Shown piece by piece: positions 55,887 through 63,940 of a stretch of 64,000 nucleotides of DNA; position 1 is the stretch's first letter; the number at the start of each line of letters is the position of its first letter. A program made the translations under genes and the position numbers. Source of the stretch: Prauserella alba (GTDB lineage: Bacteria; Actinomycetota; Actinomycetes; Mycobacteriales; Pseudonocardiaceae); NCBI RefSeq assembly GCF_024171735.1, contig NZ_JAMTCH010000007.1, forward strand, positions 186,001 to 250,000. The letters run 5' to 3'. A model generated the notes under the pieces. That model did not search any database, was not told the DNA's origin, and was given only the letters and a program-made list of their open reading frames with translations.

Positions 55887-56420
55887 GTGGACCCCCGCGA
55901 CGAGCAGGAGTTCGCGGCGTACTTCGCCGCGAAGCGAGACTCCGTGCGCAGAACCGCGTACATGCTCTGCGGCGACTGGCACCGGGCGGACGACCTGGCA
56001 CAGACCGCGTTCGTGGCGCTGCATCGGCGCTGGCGCAAGGTTCGTGACCGGGAAGCCCTCGACGCCTACGTCCGCAAGACGCTGGTTCGGGCGGCGATCG
56101 ACGAATCGCGACGCCCGTGGCGGCGGGAACGGCAGACCGACGATGGTTCGGACCTGCCGGAACCGTCGGCGCCCGGCACGTCGGCCGCAACCGACCCGCT
56201 GGGCGATCGCGTGGCGACACGGGAGGATCTGCTGGCCGGGCTGCGGCAGGTGCCGTCGAGGCAGCGAGCCGTGCTCGTCCTGCGGTACTTCGATGGTCTG
56301 GACGTCAGCGGCGTGGCGGGCGTCCTCGGTTGCAGCGAGGGCAACGTCAAGAGCCAGACCGCCCGTGGACTGGCTGCGCTGCGCAAGGCGCTCGGTACGG
56401 AGGTGGACGCGCATGGATGA
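55887..56420 (+). CDS. SigE-family ECF sigma factor
   Basis: 177 residues. Region 2: DEQEFAAYFAAKRDSVRRTAYMLCGDWHRADDLAQTAFVALHRRW. Region 4: LRQVPSRQRAVLVLRYFDGLDVSGVAGVLGCSEGNVKSQTARGLAALRKAL. GTG start. Its stop lies within the start of the next gene (eight-base overlap), which encodes its likely membrane partner. Confidence 0.9.
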   Translation: MDPRDEQEFAAYFAAKRDSVRRTAYMLCGDWHRADDLAQTAFVALHRRWRKVRDREALDAYVRKTLVRAAIDESRRPWRRERQTDDGSDLPEPSAPGTSAATDPLGDRVATREDLLAGLRQVPSRQRAVLVLRYFDGLDVSGVAGVLGCSEGNVKSQTARGLAALRKALGTEVDAHG

Positions 56421-57105
56421 ACGGGAACTGGGCGAACTGTTCCGTTCCGTGCCCGGTGAGCCACCGCCGCCGTCGTTCGACGAGACCGACGTCGCTCACT
56501 CCGCGCACCGGATCACCGTCCGCAGGCGTGCGATCGCGGGTGGCGCCGCGGCGGCCGTCGTACTCCTCGGGGGCGGCGGTGTGGTCGCGGGTTCGATGCT
56601 CGGCGGTGGCGGCGGGAACGTGGTCGCCGGCTCGGACAGATCCACCACAGGAGGGACGCAGCCGCGCATCGCGCAACCCGGCGACGGCGGGTCGCGTCCC
56701 CAGAGTGACCAACCCGGCATCCAGGGACTCCCGTCCGGCGAGCCGAAGCAGGGCGGCACGACGGACGGGGATCGCACCCCGGGGTGCGATCAGGTCGACC
56801 GGGAGCTCGCCACCGCCCTCGCTGGCGAGCTCCCGGTCACCGCCTCGGACGCCTCTCCGGGACGCATCTGCCCCGAGGGCACGACGTCGGCGTCGTTCCG
56901 CGTGGACGGCTCCGCGCTGACGGCGGTCCTCGTGCCCGAAGGAACGCAGGTGCAGCTGCCGGGCGGCCTGTCCGACGCGGAGACCGCCGAGCAGGACACG
57001 GCGAGCGGTTCGACGTTGCTGCTGGTCAGCGAGTCCCTGACGCGTACGGGCAGCGGCGGCCCCGACGTCGAGGGGATCGCCAGGCGCGTCGCGGGCGAGC
57101 TGTAG
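56413..57105 (+). CDS. membrane-anchored partner of the SigE-family sigma factor
   Basis: 230 residues. Short acidic cytoplasmic head (MDERELGELFRSVPGEPPPPSFDE), a basic boundary (VRRRAI), one helix (AGGAAAAVVLLGGGGVVAGSML), then a Gly/Gln/Ser-rich extracytoplasmic segment with cysteines (PGCDQVD, RICPEG) and a C-terminal conserved-looking region. The arrangement fits an anti-sigma or sensor protein, but no zinc-binding anti-sigma motif (HxxxCxxC) is present. Confidence 0.75.
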   Translation: MDERELGELFRSVPGEPPPPSFDETDVAHSAHRITVRRRAIAGGAAAAVVLLGGGGVVAGSMLGGGGGNVVAGSDRSTTGGTQPRIAQPGDGGSRPQSDQPGIQGLPSGEPKQGGTTDGDRTPGCDQVDRELATALAGELPVTASDASPGRICPEGTTSASFRVDGSALTAVLVPEGTQVQLPGGLSDAETAEQDTASGSTLLLVSESLTRTGSGGPDVEGIARRVAGEL

Positions 57106-57215
57106 CGGCGGCGGCCCGCCGGGAACCGGGGCCGCCGATCGATTCCCGCCGTTCGTCGGTGTCCGCGACGGATACGTCCCATCCGCGCATCGATCGACTG
57201 GCACACTTGCGCGCT

Positions 57216-57803
57216 ATGACGTCCGCGAGCACGCCGAAGGGTGAACGTCGTCGTAACGCCCTGGTCGAGGCGGCAGCCGAGCTGCTGTCCGAAGGCGGGT
57301 TCGACGCCATCCGCCACCGCGCCGTCGCCGAACGCGCCGGCCTGCCGCTCGCCTCGACGACCTACTACTTCGACTCCCTCGACGAACTCGTCTCCGCCGC
57401 GACCGAGCACCACGGGCGGGCGGAACTCGCCGCGGGCCGCGCCCGCCTCGCCGACCTGCCCACCGCGGATCGCGGCGTGGACACCGTCGTCGGGCTCGTG
57501 CTCGACCAGCTGCTGGGTGAGGACCCCGCGTACGAGGCGGTGCTGCTGCGTTACGAACGGCTCGTCGGCACGGGCAGGCGCCCCTACCTGCGGCCGTTGA
57601 TGCGCACGCTGTCCGGCGAGCTGCGCGAGCTGCTGGCGGAGATCCTCGTCAAATCCGGTCTCGACGCAGGCGAGCGCCGCATCGAGCGGATCATCGCCGT
57701 GGTCGACGGGGCCGTGGTCAACGCGCTCATCGCCGTCGACCCGGATCCGCGCGGCGCCGCGGCCCGCATGCTCCGCGACACGCTCGCCTCCGGCACGGAC
57801 TGA
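57216..57803 (+). CDS. TetR-family transcriptional regulator
   Basis: 195 residues. The helix-turn-helix is RRNALVEAAAELLSEGGFDAIRHRAVAERAGLPLASTTYYFDSLDELVSAATEH; the rest is a helical ligand domain. Target unknown; adjacent genes on either side are the sigma partner and purB. ATG 57216 is eight bases after CACACT, a weak -10. Confidence 0.87.
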   Translation: MTSASTPKGERRRNALVEAAAELLSEGGFDAIRHRAVAERAGLPLASTTYYFDSLDELVSAATEHHGRAELAAGRARLADLPTADRGVDTVVGLVLDQLLGEDPAYEAVLLRYERLVGTGRRPYLRPLMRTLSGELRELLAEILVKSGLDAGERRIERIIAVVDGAVVNALIAVDPDPRGAAARMLRDTLASGTD

Positions 57804-57900
57804 GCGGTGGCCACCGGTGGGCAGCACGGCCGGCGCCGGTGGGCACTGCCCCGAACTGGCTTTCGGGCACCGTGATTGGGTTGTGATCTGCGACTCCGGC

Positions 57901-57915
57901 TAGCCTGGCGGAGTG
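57901..57915 (+). promoter_or_regulatory. leaderless purB promoter
   Basis: TAGCCT at 57901-57906, six bases before the GTG at 57913, with TTGGGT about 19 bases upstream as a possible -35. No other Shine-Dalgarno fits. Confidence 0.6.
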
Positions 57916-59340
57916 ACCGACAAGCCCGCCATCCCGAACGTGCTCGCCGGCCGCTATGCGTCCCGAGAACTCGTCGCACTGTGGTCCCCTGAACAGAAGG
58001 TCCGGCTGGAGCGTGAGCTCTGGCTCGCCGTCCTCAAGGCCCAGTCCCAGCTCGGTGTCGACGTGCCTGACGGCGTGATCGCCGACTACGAGCGGGTGCT
58101 GCCCGACGTGGACCTCGACTCGATCGCCGCGCGGGAGCGCGTCACGCGCCACGACGTCAAGGCGCGCATCGAGGAGTTCAACGCCCTCGCCGGGCACGAA
58201 CACGTCCACAAGGGCATGACCTCGCGCGACCTGACCGAGAACGTCGAGCAACTGCAGGTCCGGCGGTCCCTCGAACTGCTGCGAACCCGCGCCGTCGCCG
58301 TCCTCGCCCGCCTGTCGGAACTGGCGACCGAGCACTCCGAACTGGTCATGGCCGGCCGGTCCCACAACGTCGCGGCGCAGGCCACGACTCTGGGCAAACG
58401 CTTCGCCACGGCAGCCGACGAGCTCCTCGTCGCCTTCGGCAGGCTCGACGACCTCATCGCGCGTTACCCGCTGCGCGGCATCAAGGGCCCGGTCGGCACC
58501 GCGCAGGACATGCTCGATCTGCTGGGCGGCGCCGACGAACTGGCCGACCTCGAGCAGCGCGTCGCCGGTCACCTCGGGTTCGACCGCGTGCTGGACAGCG
58601 TGGGCCAGGTGTACCCGCGGTCGCTGGACTTCGACGTCGTCTCCGCGCTGACGCAGCTGGCTGCGCCGCCGTCCAGCCTGGCCAAGACGATCCGGCTGAT
58701 GGCGGGAGGCGAGCTGGTCACTGAAGGCTTCCAGCCGGGGCAGGTCGGTTCGTCGGCGATGCCGCACAAGATGAACACGCGCTCGTGCGAGCGGGTGAAC
58801 GGGCTGGCCGTGGTGCTGCGCGGACACCTGTCGATGGTCGGCGAACTGGCCGGCGACCAGTGGAACGAGGGTGACGTCTCCGACTCCGTGGTGCGCCGCG
58901 TCGCGCTGCCGGACGCGTTCTTCGCGCTCGACGGGCTGCTGGAGACGCTGCTGACGGTGCTGAGTGAGTTCGGCGCGTTCCCCGCGGTGGTCGACCGCGA
59001 GCTGAACCGCTACCTGCCGTTCCTGGCCACGACGAAGGTGCTGATGGCCGCGGTGCGCGGCGGCGTCGGCAGGGAGACGGCGCACGAGGCGATCAAGGAG
59101 AACGCGGTCGCGGTGGCGCTGGCGATGCGGGAGGGCCAGGCCGACAACGATCTGCTCGACCGGCTCGCCGCCGACGATCGGCTACCCCTCGACCGGGCGA
59201 GTCTCGACGATCTTCTCGCCGACCGGTTGTCGTTCACCGGAACGGCGTCGTCGCAGGTCGAAGCCGTCGCCGCGCGGGTTGCGGACGTCGTGAAGCGTTT
59301 CCCCGAGGCTGCCGAGTACGAACCGGCACCGATCCTGTGA
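57913..59340 (+). CDS. purB: adenylosuccinate lyase
   Basis: Two steps of purine synthesis: SAICAR to AICAR and adenylosuccinate to AMP, each by fumarate elimination. The 475-residue protein has the family signature GSSAMPHKMNTRSCERV with the catalytic serine, EHVHKGMTSRDLTEN and GRSHNVAAQATTLGKR. With purA and purD it is the third purine gene in the window. GTG start in a leaderless context. Confidence 0.96.
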   Translation: MTDKPAIPNVLAGRYASRELVALWSPEQKVRLERELWLAVLKAQSQLGVDVPDGVIADYERVLPDVDLDSIAARERVTRHDVKARIEEFNALAGHEHVHKGMTSRDLTENVEQLQVRRSLELLRTRAVAVLARLSELATEHSELVMAGRSHNVAAQATTLGKRFATAADELLVAFGRLDDLIARYPLRGIKGPVGTAQDMLDLLGGADELADLEQRVAGHLGFDRVLDSVGQVYPRSLDFDVVSALTQLAAPPSSLAKTIRLMAGGELVTEGFQPGQVGSSAMPHKMNTRSCERVNGLAVVLRGHLSMVGELAGDQWNEGDVSDSVVRRVALPDAFFALDGLLETLLTVLSEFGAFPAVVDRELNRYLPFLATTKVLMAAVRGGVGRETAHEAIKENAVAVALAMREGQADNDLLDRLAADDRLPLDRASLDDLLADRLSFTGTASSQVEAVAARVADVVKRFPEAAEYEPAPIL

Positions 59341-59412
59341 TGTGGGAGCGGGTAGACCCGATCGTGACCTTCTGCAACGATCGAGCGAGTGAGCAGCCTC
59401 GGGTGCGCGTGT

Positions 59413-59499
59413 ATGCCTCCAGCGTCGTTACGGCCGCTGGTGCAGCGCAGGCACATCGACTTGCTCCGGGTGAGCTCCGCGCTGTGCCGTCACCGCTGA
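59413..59499 (+). CDS. cysteine-type leader peptide (uORF)
   Basis: A 28-codon ORF ending in the conserved HIDLLRVSSALC followed by RHR and a stop, 63 bases upstream of the TauE/SafE start. As I recall, actinobacterial putative leader peptides with the HIDLxRVxxAxC motif control sulfur genes through ribosome pausing at the cysteine codon. The tail includes a single Cys codon (TGC). No separate Shine-Dalgarno is evident. Confidence 0.72.
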   Translation: MPPASLRPLVQRRHIDLLRVSSALCRHR

Positions 59500-59562
59500 C
59501 GCCAGTCCCTGTCCCTTCCCCGGGCCGTTCCGTGCCCGTCAACAGTCACGTCTGAGGTCGGC

Positions 59563-60519
59563 ATGCAAGCGCTCCTGTTCTTCGGGATCGCCGGGTTCCT
59601 GGCACAACTGGTGTCCGGCACGCTCGGCATGGGCTACGGCATGACGTCCACGACGGTGCTGATCGCCGCGGGCACGGCACCGGCGATCGCGTCGGCGTCG
59701 GCGCATTTCGCCCAGGTCGGCACGTCGCTGGCTTCCGGTGTGTCGCACTGGAAGTTTCGCAACATCGACTGGCGCACCGTGAGCATCCTCGCCGTGCCCG
59801 GGGCGATCGGTGCGGCGATCGGCGCGTTCGCGCTGGTCGCGATGTCGACCGACGTCGCGAGCGCGTGGATCAGCGCGTTCCTCTTCCTGCTCGGCATGTA
59901 CGTGCTGGTGCGCTTCGCGTTCCTCAAGCTCGGCAAGCTCATCACCGACAAACGCCCTGGTGCGAAGTTCCTGGCCCCGCTCGGGTTCGTGGCCGGTTTC
60001 GTCGACGCGAGCGGCGGTGGCGGCTGGGGCCCGGTGGCCACCACGACGCTGCTGTCGTCGGGACGGCTCGAACCGCGGAAGGTCGTCGGCTCGGTCAGCG
60101 CCGCAGAGTTCGTCGTGACCGTCGCGGCCTGCGTGGCGTTCCTGATCGCGCTCAAGCAGGAGGGTATGAACTGGCTCGTCGTGCTGGGCCTGCTGATCGG
60201 TGGGGTGGTCGCCGCGCCGATCGGGGCGTGGCTGGCGCACCACATGCCGCCACGGGTGCTGGGCACCGCCGCTGGCGGGCTCATCATCCTGGCCAACGCG
60301 TGGATGCTGCTGAGCAACCTCGGACTGCCGCACACCGCGATCGTGGTCTGCTACGCCGGGCTGGCGGTGCTCATCGTGGCCGCGCTGGTGACGTCGATCC
60401 GCTCGATGCGGGAAGAGAAGCGCATCAACGCCCTCGCGGGTGAGGACATGAGCGACTCCGGCGACGACGAGCCCGTCACGCGTCACCGGCAGGACCAGCC
60501 CGCCACCGACCGGTCGTAA
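59563..60519 (+). CDS. TauE/SafE sulfite exporter family permease
   Basis: 318 residues with about eight helices. Two TauE repeats: FFGIAGFLAQLVSGTLGMGYGMTSTTVLIAAGTAPAIASASAHFAQVGTSLASGVSHW and GFVAGFVDASGGGGWGPVATTTLLSSGRLEPRKVVGSVSAAEF. Members export sulfite or organosulfonates. The C-terminal 40 residues are acidic and cytoplasmic. The leader peptide upstream supports sulfur-dependent regulation. Confidence 0.9.
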   Translation: MQALLFFGIAGFLAQLVSGTLGMGYGMTSTTVLIAAGTAPAIASASAHFAQVGTSLASGVSHWKFRNIDWRTVSILAVPGAIGAAIGAFALVAMSTDVASAWISAFLFLLGMYVLVRFAFLKLGKLITDKRPGAKFLAPLGFVAGFVDASGGGGWGPVATTTLLSSGRLEPRKVVGSVSAAEFVVTVAACVAFLIALKQEGMNWLVVLGLLIGGVVAAPIGAWLAHHMPPRVLGTAAGGLIILANAWMLLSNLGLPHTAIVVCYAGLAVLIVAALVTSIRSMREEKRINALAGEDMSDSGDDEPVTRHRQDQPATDRS

Positions 60520-60670
60520 CGGCGTCCCGGTCGGTAGTCGGTCCCGGCGTCCTCGCCGGTCGCGGGGACAGGTCCGTCACCCGTCTCGGCGACCGGTGTG
60601 CCCGTTCGTCGGCGGCGTTTCACCGCGGGCTCACCCGCATGCCCTCACGCGGTCATCCGCGACCGGTTTC

Positions 60671-61429
60671 GTGGGCCGGGTGGATGCCTCGCTGCTGGTC
60701 TCCCTGTCCGGGCCGGGTGCGCGCACGCTCGACGGCTGCGCAGTCACGGCCGACGAGCTCGATTCGCGCGGTGTGCCGTTGACGCTGCTGTACACGCCGG
60801 GTGGGTCACGCCGCGTGGCCGAATGGGTGCGCGCGCGTACTGCCCGGGGCGATGCGGTTGCGCTGCACGGCTACGACCGTCGCGTGCCCGCCGAGTTCGC
60901 CTCGCTGCGCGGCCACGAGGCGGGACTGCGGCTCATCGCGGCGACGGCCGCACTCGACGCCGAAGGCCTGCGCACCGACGTGTTCGCCCCGCCGCGCTGG
61001 CGGATCGTCCCCGAGGCCCGCGAGGCGTTGCGCCGGCACGGGTTCGCCGTGTGCGCGGAAGAGGTCGCGGTGCGTGATCTGCGGCGAGGCATGGTCGTGC
61101 GCGGACGCGTGCACCGCCTCGGCGCTGACGAACGCACCGGGGTGCGCCGGACGGCGGTCCGCCGCGGCGCGGCGATGCTGCCGCCGTGGGGGTCCCGGTC
61201 GGTGGCCGTGCCCGCAGGCGGGTCCGGGGACGTCACGGCAGTGGTGCGGGCCGCACGGCGAGGTGGGCTCGTGCGGCTGGCGGTCGACGCTTCCGACCTC
61301 GCCACGGACCGCGGCAGACGGGCCCTACTGGAGGCGGTCGACGCGGCCGTCGAGGCCGGCGCCCGTCCACGCACCTACGCCGCACTGGGAGCCTCGACGT
61401 CCGCCCTCGCGCCCCCAAGGGCACCTTAG
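60671..61429 (+). CDS. DUF2334-like polysaccharide deacetylase-fold protein
   Basis: 252 residues by the GTG at 60671. Matches the deacetylase-like DUF2334 pattern: ASLLVSLSGPGARTLDGC...ELDSRGVPLTLLYTPGG, VALHGYDRR and a later FAPPRWRIVPEAREAL. Longer starts upstream (60596) seem unlikely because family members begin shortly before LLVSLSG. The last residues (ALAPPRAP) and the TAG stop fall inside a B-form repeat, so the natural end may have been altered. Confidence 0.75.
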   Translation: MGRVDASLLVSLSGPGARTLDGCAVTADELDSRGVPLTLLYTPGGSRRVAEWVRARTARGDAVALHGYDRRVPAEFASLRGHEAGLRLIAATAALDAEGLRTDVFAPPRWRIVPEAREALRRHGFAVCAEEVAVRDLRRGMVVRGRVHRLGADERTGVRRTAVRRGAAMLPPWGSRSVAVPAGGSGDVTAVVRAARRGGLVRLAVDASDLATDRGRRALLEAVDAAVEAGARPRTYAALGASTSALAPPRAP

Positions 61430-61460
61430 TGGCGTTGAACGCGCCAAATCTTCCCCTCGC
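61411..61460. repeat. B-form repeat overlapping a gene 3' end
   Basis: GCCCCCAAGGGCACCTTAGT arm (a G-to-A change creates the TAG that ends the DUF2334-like gene), GGCGTTGAACGCG, then CCAAATCTTCCCCTCGC (61444-61460). The clearest B-form copy. Confidence 0.85.
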
Positions 61461-61499
61461 TGTCGCGCCGGCGTGCTGCCTGCGAGGTGGCCGGGGCCG

Positions 61500-62135
61500 T
61501 CACACCGGCGTCTGCTCCGCTCGTGGCAGCACCTTGACCTCGGTGCCGTCCGGCGCGAGGTTGGTGAACAGCCCGTGGTGCATGGCGGGGTTGGCGAGCA
61601 CCGCCTCGTGGATCGGCACGGCCAGCCGCGGTGCCACGGTGCGCAGGTAGTCGACGGCTTCCCCCGCCTTGAGCCACGGTGCCGCGGTCGGCAGGCCGAG
61701 GACGTCGACCTCCTGGTCGGGAACGAAGAACGAGTCGCCGGGGTGGTAGAACGCGCCGTGGTCGACGAGGAATCCGACGTTGGGGATGACGGGGATGTCC
61801 CTGTGGATCGTCGCGTGCTGGCCGCCCACGACGTTCACCGCTGCGCCGCCGACCTCGAACGCGTCGCCCGGCGTCGCTGTACGCGAGTCGAGGCCGACCT
61901 TGGCGACGGTGTCGCGTGACCCCGGGTCGGTGACGAGCTGTGCTCCCGGGTTGGCGGACAGGAGGCTCGGCAGTCGCTCCGTGTCGACGTGGTCGTAGTG
62001 CTGGTGGGTGATCAGCACGGCGTCGAGGTCGGTGAGGTTCTCGAACCCTGAGGAGAACGCACCGGGATCGATGAGGATCCGTGCCCGGTCGGTCTCGAGC
62101 AGGACGCAGGCGTGTCCGTAGTGGGTGACGCGCAT
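61500..62135 (-). CDS. metallo-beta-lactamase-fold hydrolase (UlaG/YtnP-type)
   Basis: 211 residues: VTHYGHACVLLETDRARILIDPGAF, the metal motif THQHYDHVD (HxHxDH), GGQHATIH and FYHPGDSF with the later ligand aspartate. The pattern is that of small cytoplasmic MBL hydrolases such as UlaG-like lactonases. GAGGAG precedes the ATG at 62135. Divergent from the aldehyde dehydrogenase; the gap holds two repeats. Confidence 0.85.
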   Translation of the reverse strand: MRVTHYGHACVLLETDRARILIDPGAFSSGFENLTDLDAVLITHQHYDHVDTERLPSLLSANPGAQLVTDPGSRDTVAKVGLDSRTATPGDAFEVGGAAVNVVGGQHATIHRDIPVIPNVGFLVDHGAFYHPGDSFFVPDQEVDVLGLPTAAPWLKAGEAVDYLRTVAPRLAVPIHEAVLANPAMHHGLFTNLAPDGTEVKVLPRAEQTPV

Positions 62136-62214
62136 CGGTGGCTCCTCGCGCGGGTGGCTGACTGGTGCGATGGTCACGATATCCGCCGCTGCCCGCCACG
62201 CAGGCCCCGAGAAC

Positions 62215-62308
62215 ACCCCACGGGCACCTTGGGGGCGTCGAACACAGCCACGCGCCAGCGTGTCGTTGTGGTCGGGCCGGCGGGAAGGGCCCCGAATCTT
62301 CCCCTCGC
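62215..62308. repeat. expanded B-form repeat
   Basis: Degenerate arm ACCCCACGGGCACCTTGGGG (from 62215), a spacer of about 55 bases, then the second box CCGAATCTTCCCCTCGC (62292-62308), identical to the complement of 25463-25479. Confidence 0.7.
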
Positions 62309-62361
62309 AGCGTCGCAGGACCGGGGAATGAGGGCTGGGCGCTGCGGTCAGGCCCGCCGGC

Positions 62362-62411
62362 GTGAGGGGAAGATGTGGCGCGTTGAGTGCCACCAAGGTG
62401 CCCTTGGGGGC
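62362..62411. repeat. inverted B-form repeat upstream of the aldehyde dehydrogenase gene
   Basis: GTGAGGGGAAGATGTGG (62362-62378), CGCGTTGAGTGC, then CACCAAGGTGCCCTTGGGGG arm to 62411. With the copy at 62215 it forms an inverted pair in the divergent promoter region. Confidence 0.85.
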
Positions 62412-62435
62412 ACCGAGGACAGCGTAGTTGGCACA

Positions 62436-62470
62436 TTGCCAGCAGTGGGGCGCGGTCGTACCCTCGGGGC
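62436..62470 (+). promoter_or_regulatory. leaderless promoter of the aldehyde dehydrogenase gene
   Basis: -35 TTGCCA (62436-62441), a 17-bp spacer, -10 TACCCT (62459-62464) and the ATG six bases later. It starts 25 bases after the inverted repeat. Confidence 0.65.
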
Positions 62471-63940
62471 ATGACCACTGTGCTCACCGGCGAGACGTTC
62501 GAATCGTTCGACCCGGCCACCGGCGAGGTCGTCGGCACCTACCCGGTGCACACCGCGGAGCAGGTCGAGGCCGCCGTGGCGAGGGCGCGCGACGCCGCCG
62601 TCTGGTGGGACTCCCTGGGGTTCGCGGGCCGCGCCGAGCGCCTGGCCGCCTGGCGCGCCGCATTGGCCAAGCGCATGCCGGAGTTGTGCGGCGTCATCAC
62701 CGAGGAGACCGGCAAGCCGGCCGGGGACGCCCAGCTCGAACTCGTCCTCGCGATCGAACACCTGGCGTGGGCTGCCAAGCACGCACGCAAGGTCCTCGGC
62801 CCGCAGCGCCGTTCGCCCGGTCTGTTGCTGTCGAACCAGGCGGCGAGCGTCGAGTACCAGCCGCTCGGCGTCGTCGGCGTCATCGGACCGTGGAACTATC
62901 CGGTCTACACGCCGCTCGGTTCGATCAGCTACGCGCTCGCCGCCGGTAACGCCGTCGTCTTCAAACCCTCCGAGTTCACGCCCGGTGTGGGCAAGTGGCT
63001 GGTCGAGTCGTTCGCCGAAGCGGTGCCGGAACACCCGGTGCTGCAGCTCGTCACGGGCCTCGGCGACACGGGCGCGGCGCTGACGAGGGCCGGCGTCGAC
63101 AAGATCGCCTTCACCGGCTCGGCGGCGACCGGCAAGAAGGTCATGGCGTCGGCTGCCGAAACCCTGACGCCCGTGGTCATCGAGGCGGGCGGCAAGGACC
63201 CGCTGCTCGTCGACGCGGACGCGGACCTCGACGCCGCCGCCGACGCCACCGTCTGGGGCGCGTTCTCCAACGCGGGGCAGACCTGTGCGGGTGTCGAGCG
63301 CGTGTACGTCCACGAGCGCGTCTACGACGAGTTCGTCGCCAAGGTCGTCGCCAAGGCCGAGGACGTCGACGCCGGTGAGCAGTACGGCCCCATGACCATG
63401 CCCGCGCAGCTGGACGTCGTGCGCAGGCACATCCAGGACGCGCTGGCCGCGGGTGGTAGGGCGCTGGTCGGCGGTGCCGACGCCGTTGGCGACCGGTACG
63501 TCAAGCCGACCGTGCTCGTCGACGTGCCGGAGGACTGCTCCGCGGTTCGTGAGGAGACGTTCGGCCCGACCGTGACCATCGCCAAGGTCGCCGACATGGA
63601 CGAAGCCGTCGACAGGGCCAACGATTCTGCCTACGGCCTCGGTTCGACGGTGTTCTCGAAGGCGCGCGGCATGGAACTGGCGCGGCGGCTGCGCACCGGG
63701 CAGACGGCGATCAACGCGCCGTTGTCGTTCGCGGGCATCGCCTCGCTCCCGTTCGGCGGCAGCGGCGAATCCGGGTTCGGCCGTATCCACGGACCGGAGG
63801 GGCTGCGCGAGTTCGCCCGCCCCAAGGCCATCGCCCGCCAGCGGTTCACCGCCCCGATCGCGCTGACCTCGTTCGCGCGGTCGAAGAAGACCGAGGCGAT
63901 CATCGGCAAGCTCATGGCGAAGCTCCACGGCAAGGGCTGA
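62471..63940 (+). CDS. NAD(P)-dependent aldehyde dehydrogenase
   Basis: 489 residues, class ALDH. GPWNYPVYTPLGSISYALAAGNAVVFKPSEFTP is the cofactor site, TPVVIEAGGKDPLL the general-base glutamate region and GAFSNAGQTCAGVERV the catalytic cysteine. Substrate unknown; the aldehyde produced by the NDMA-type alcohol dehydrogenase elsewhere in the window would be one candidate. The ATG is fixed by the leaderless promoter. Confidence 0.92.
   Translation: MTTVLTGETFESFDPATGEVVGTYPVHTAEQVEAAVARARDAAVWWDSLGFAGRAERLAAWRAALAKRMPELCGVITEETGKPAGDAQLELVLAIEHLAWAAKHARKVLGPQRRSPGLLLSNQAASVEYQPLGVVGVIGPWNYPVYTPLGSISYALAAGNAVVFKPSEFTPGVGKWLVESFAEAVPEHPVLQLVTGLGDTGAALTRAGVDKIAFTGSAATGKKVMASAAETLTPVVIEAGGKDPLLVDADADLDAAADATVWGAFSNAGQTCAGVERVYVHERVYDEFVAKVVAKAEDVDAGEQYGPMTMPAQLDVVRRHIQDALAAGGRALVGGADAVGDRYVKPTVLVDVPEDCSAVREETFGPTVTIAKVADMDEAVDRANDSAYGLGSTVFSKARGMELARRLRTGQTAINAPLSFAGIASLPFGGSGESGFGRIHGPEGLREFARPKAIARQRFTAPIALTSFARSKKTEAIIGKLMAKLHGKG

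Larger units (their letters stand above)
62136..62470. other. divergent intergenic region filled with repeats
   Basis: 335 bases between divergent MBL and aldehyde dehydrogenase genes. It holds an expanded B-form repeat (62215-62308), an inverted B-form copy (62362-62411) and the aldehyde dehydrogenase promoter. No gene seen. Confidence 0.6.

Noticed and set aside
59337..59555. A 72-codon frame overlapping the purB stop and the leader peptide
   Set aside because: A different frame from the conserved HIDLLRVSSALC peptide, with no motif and no ribosome-binding site.
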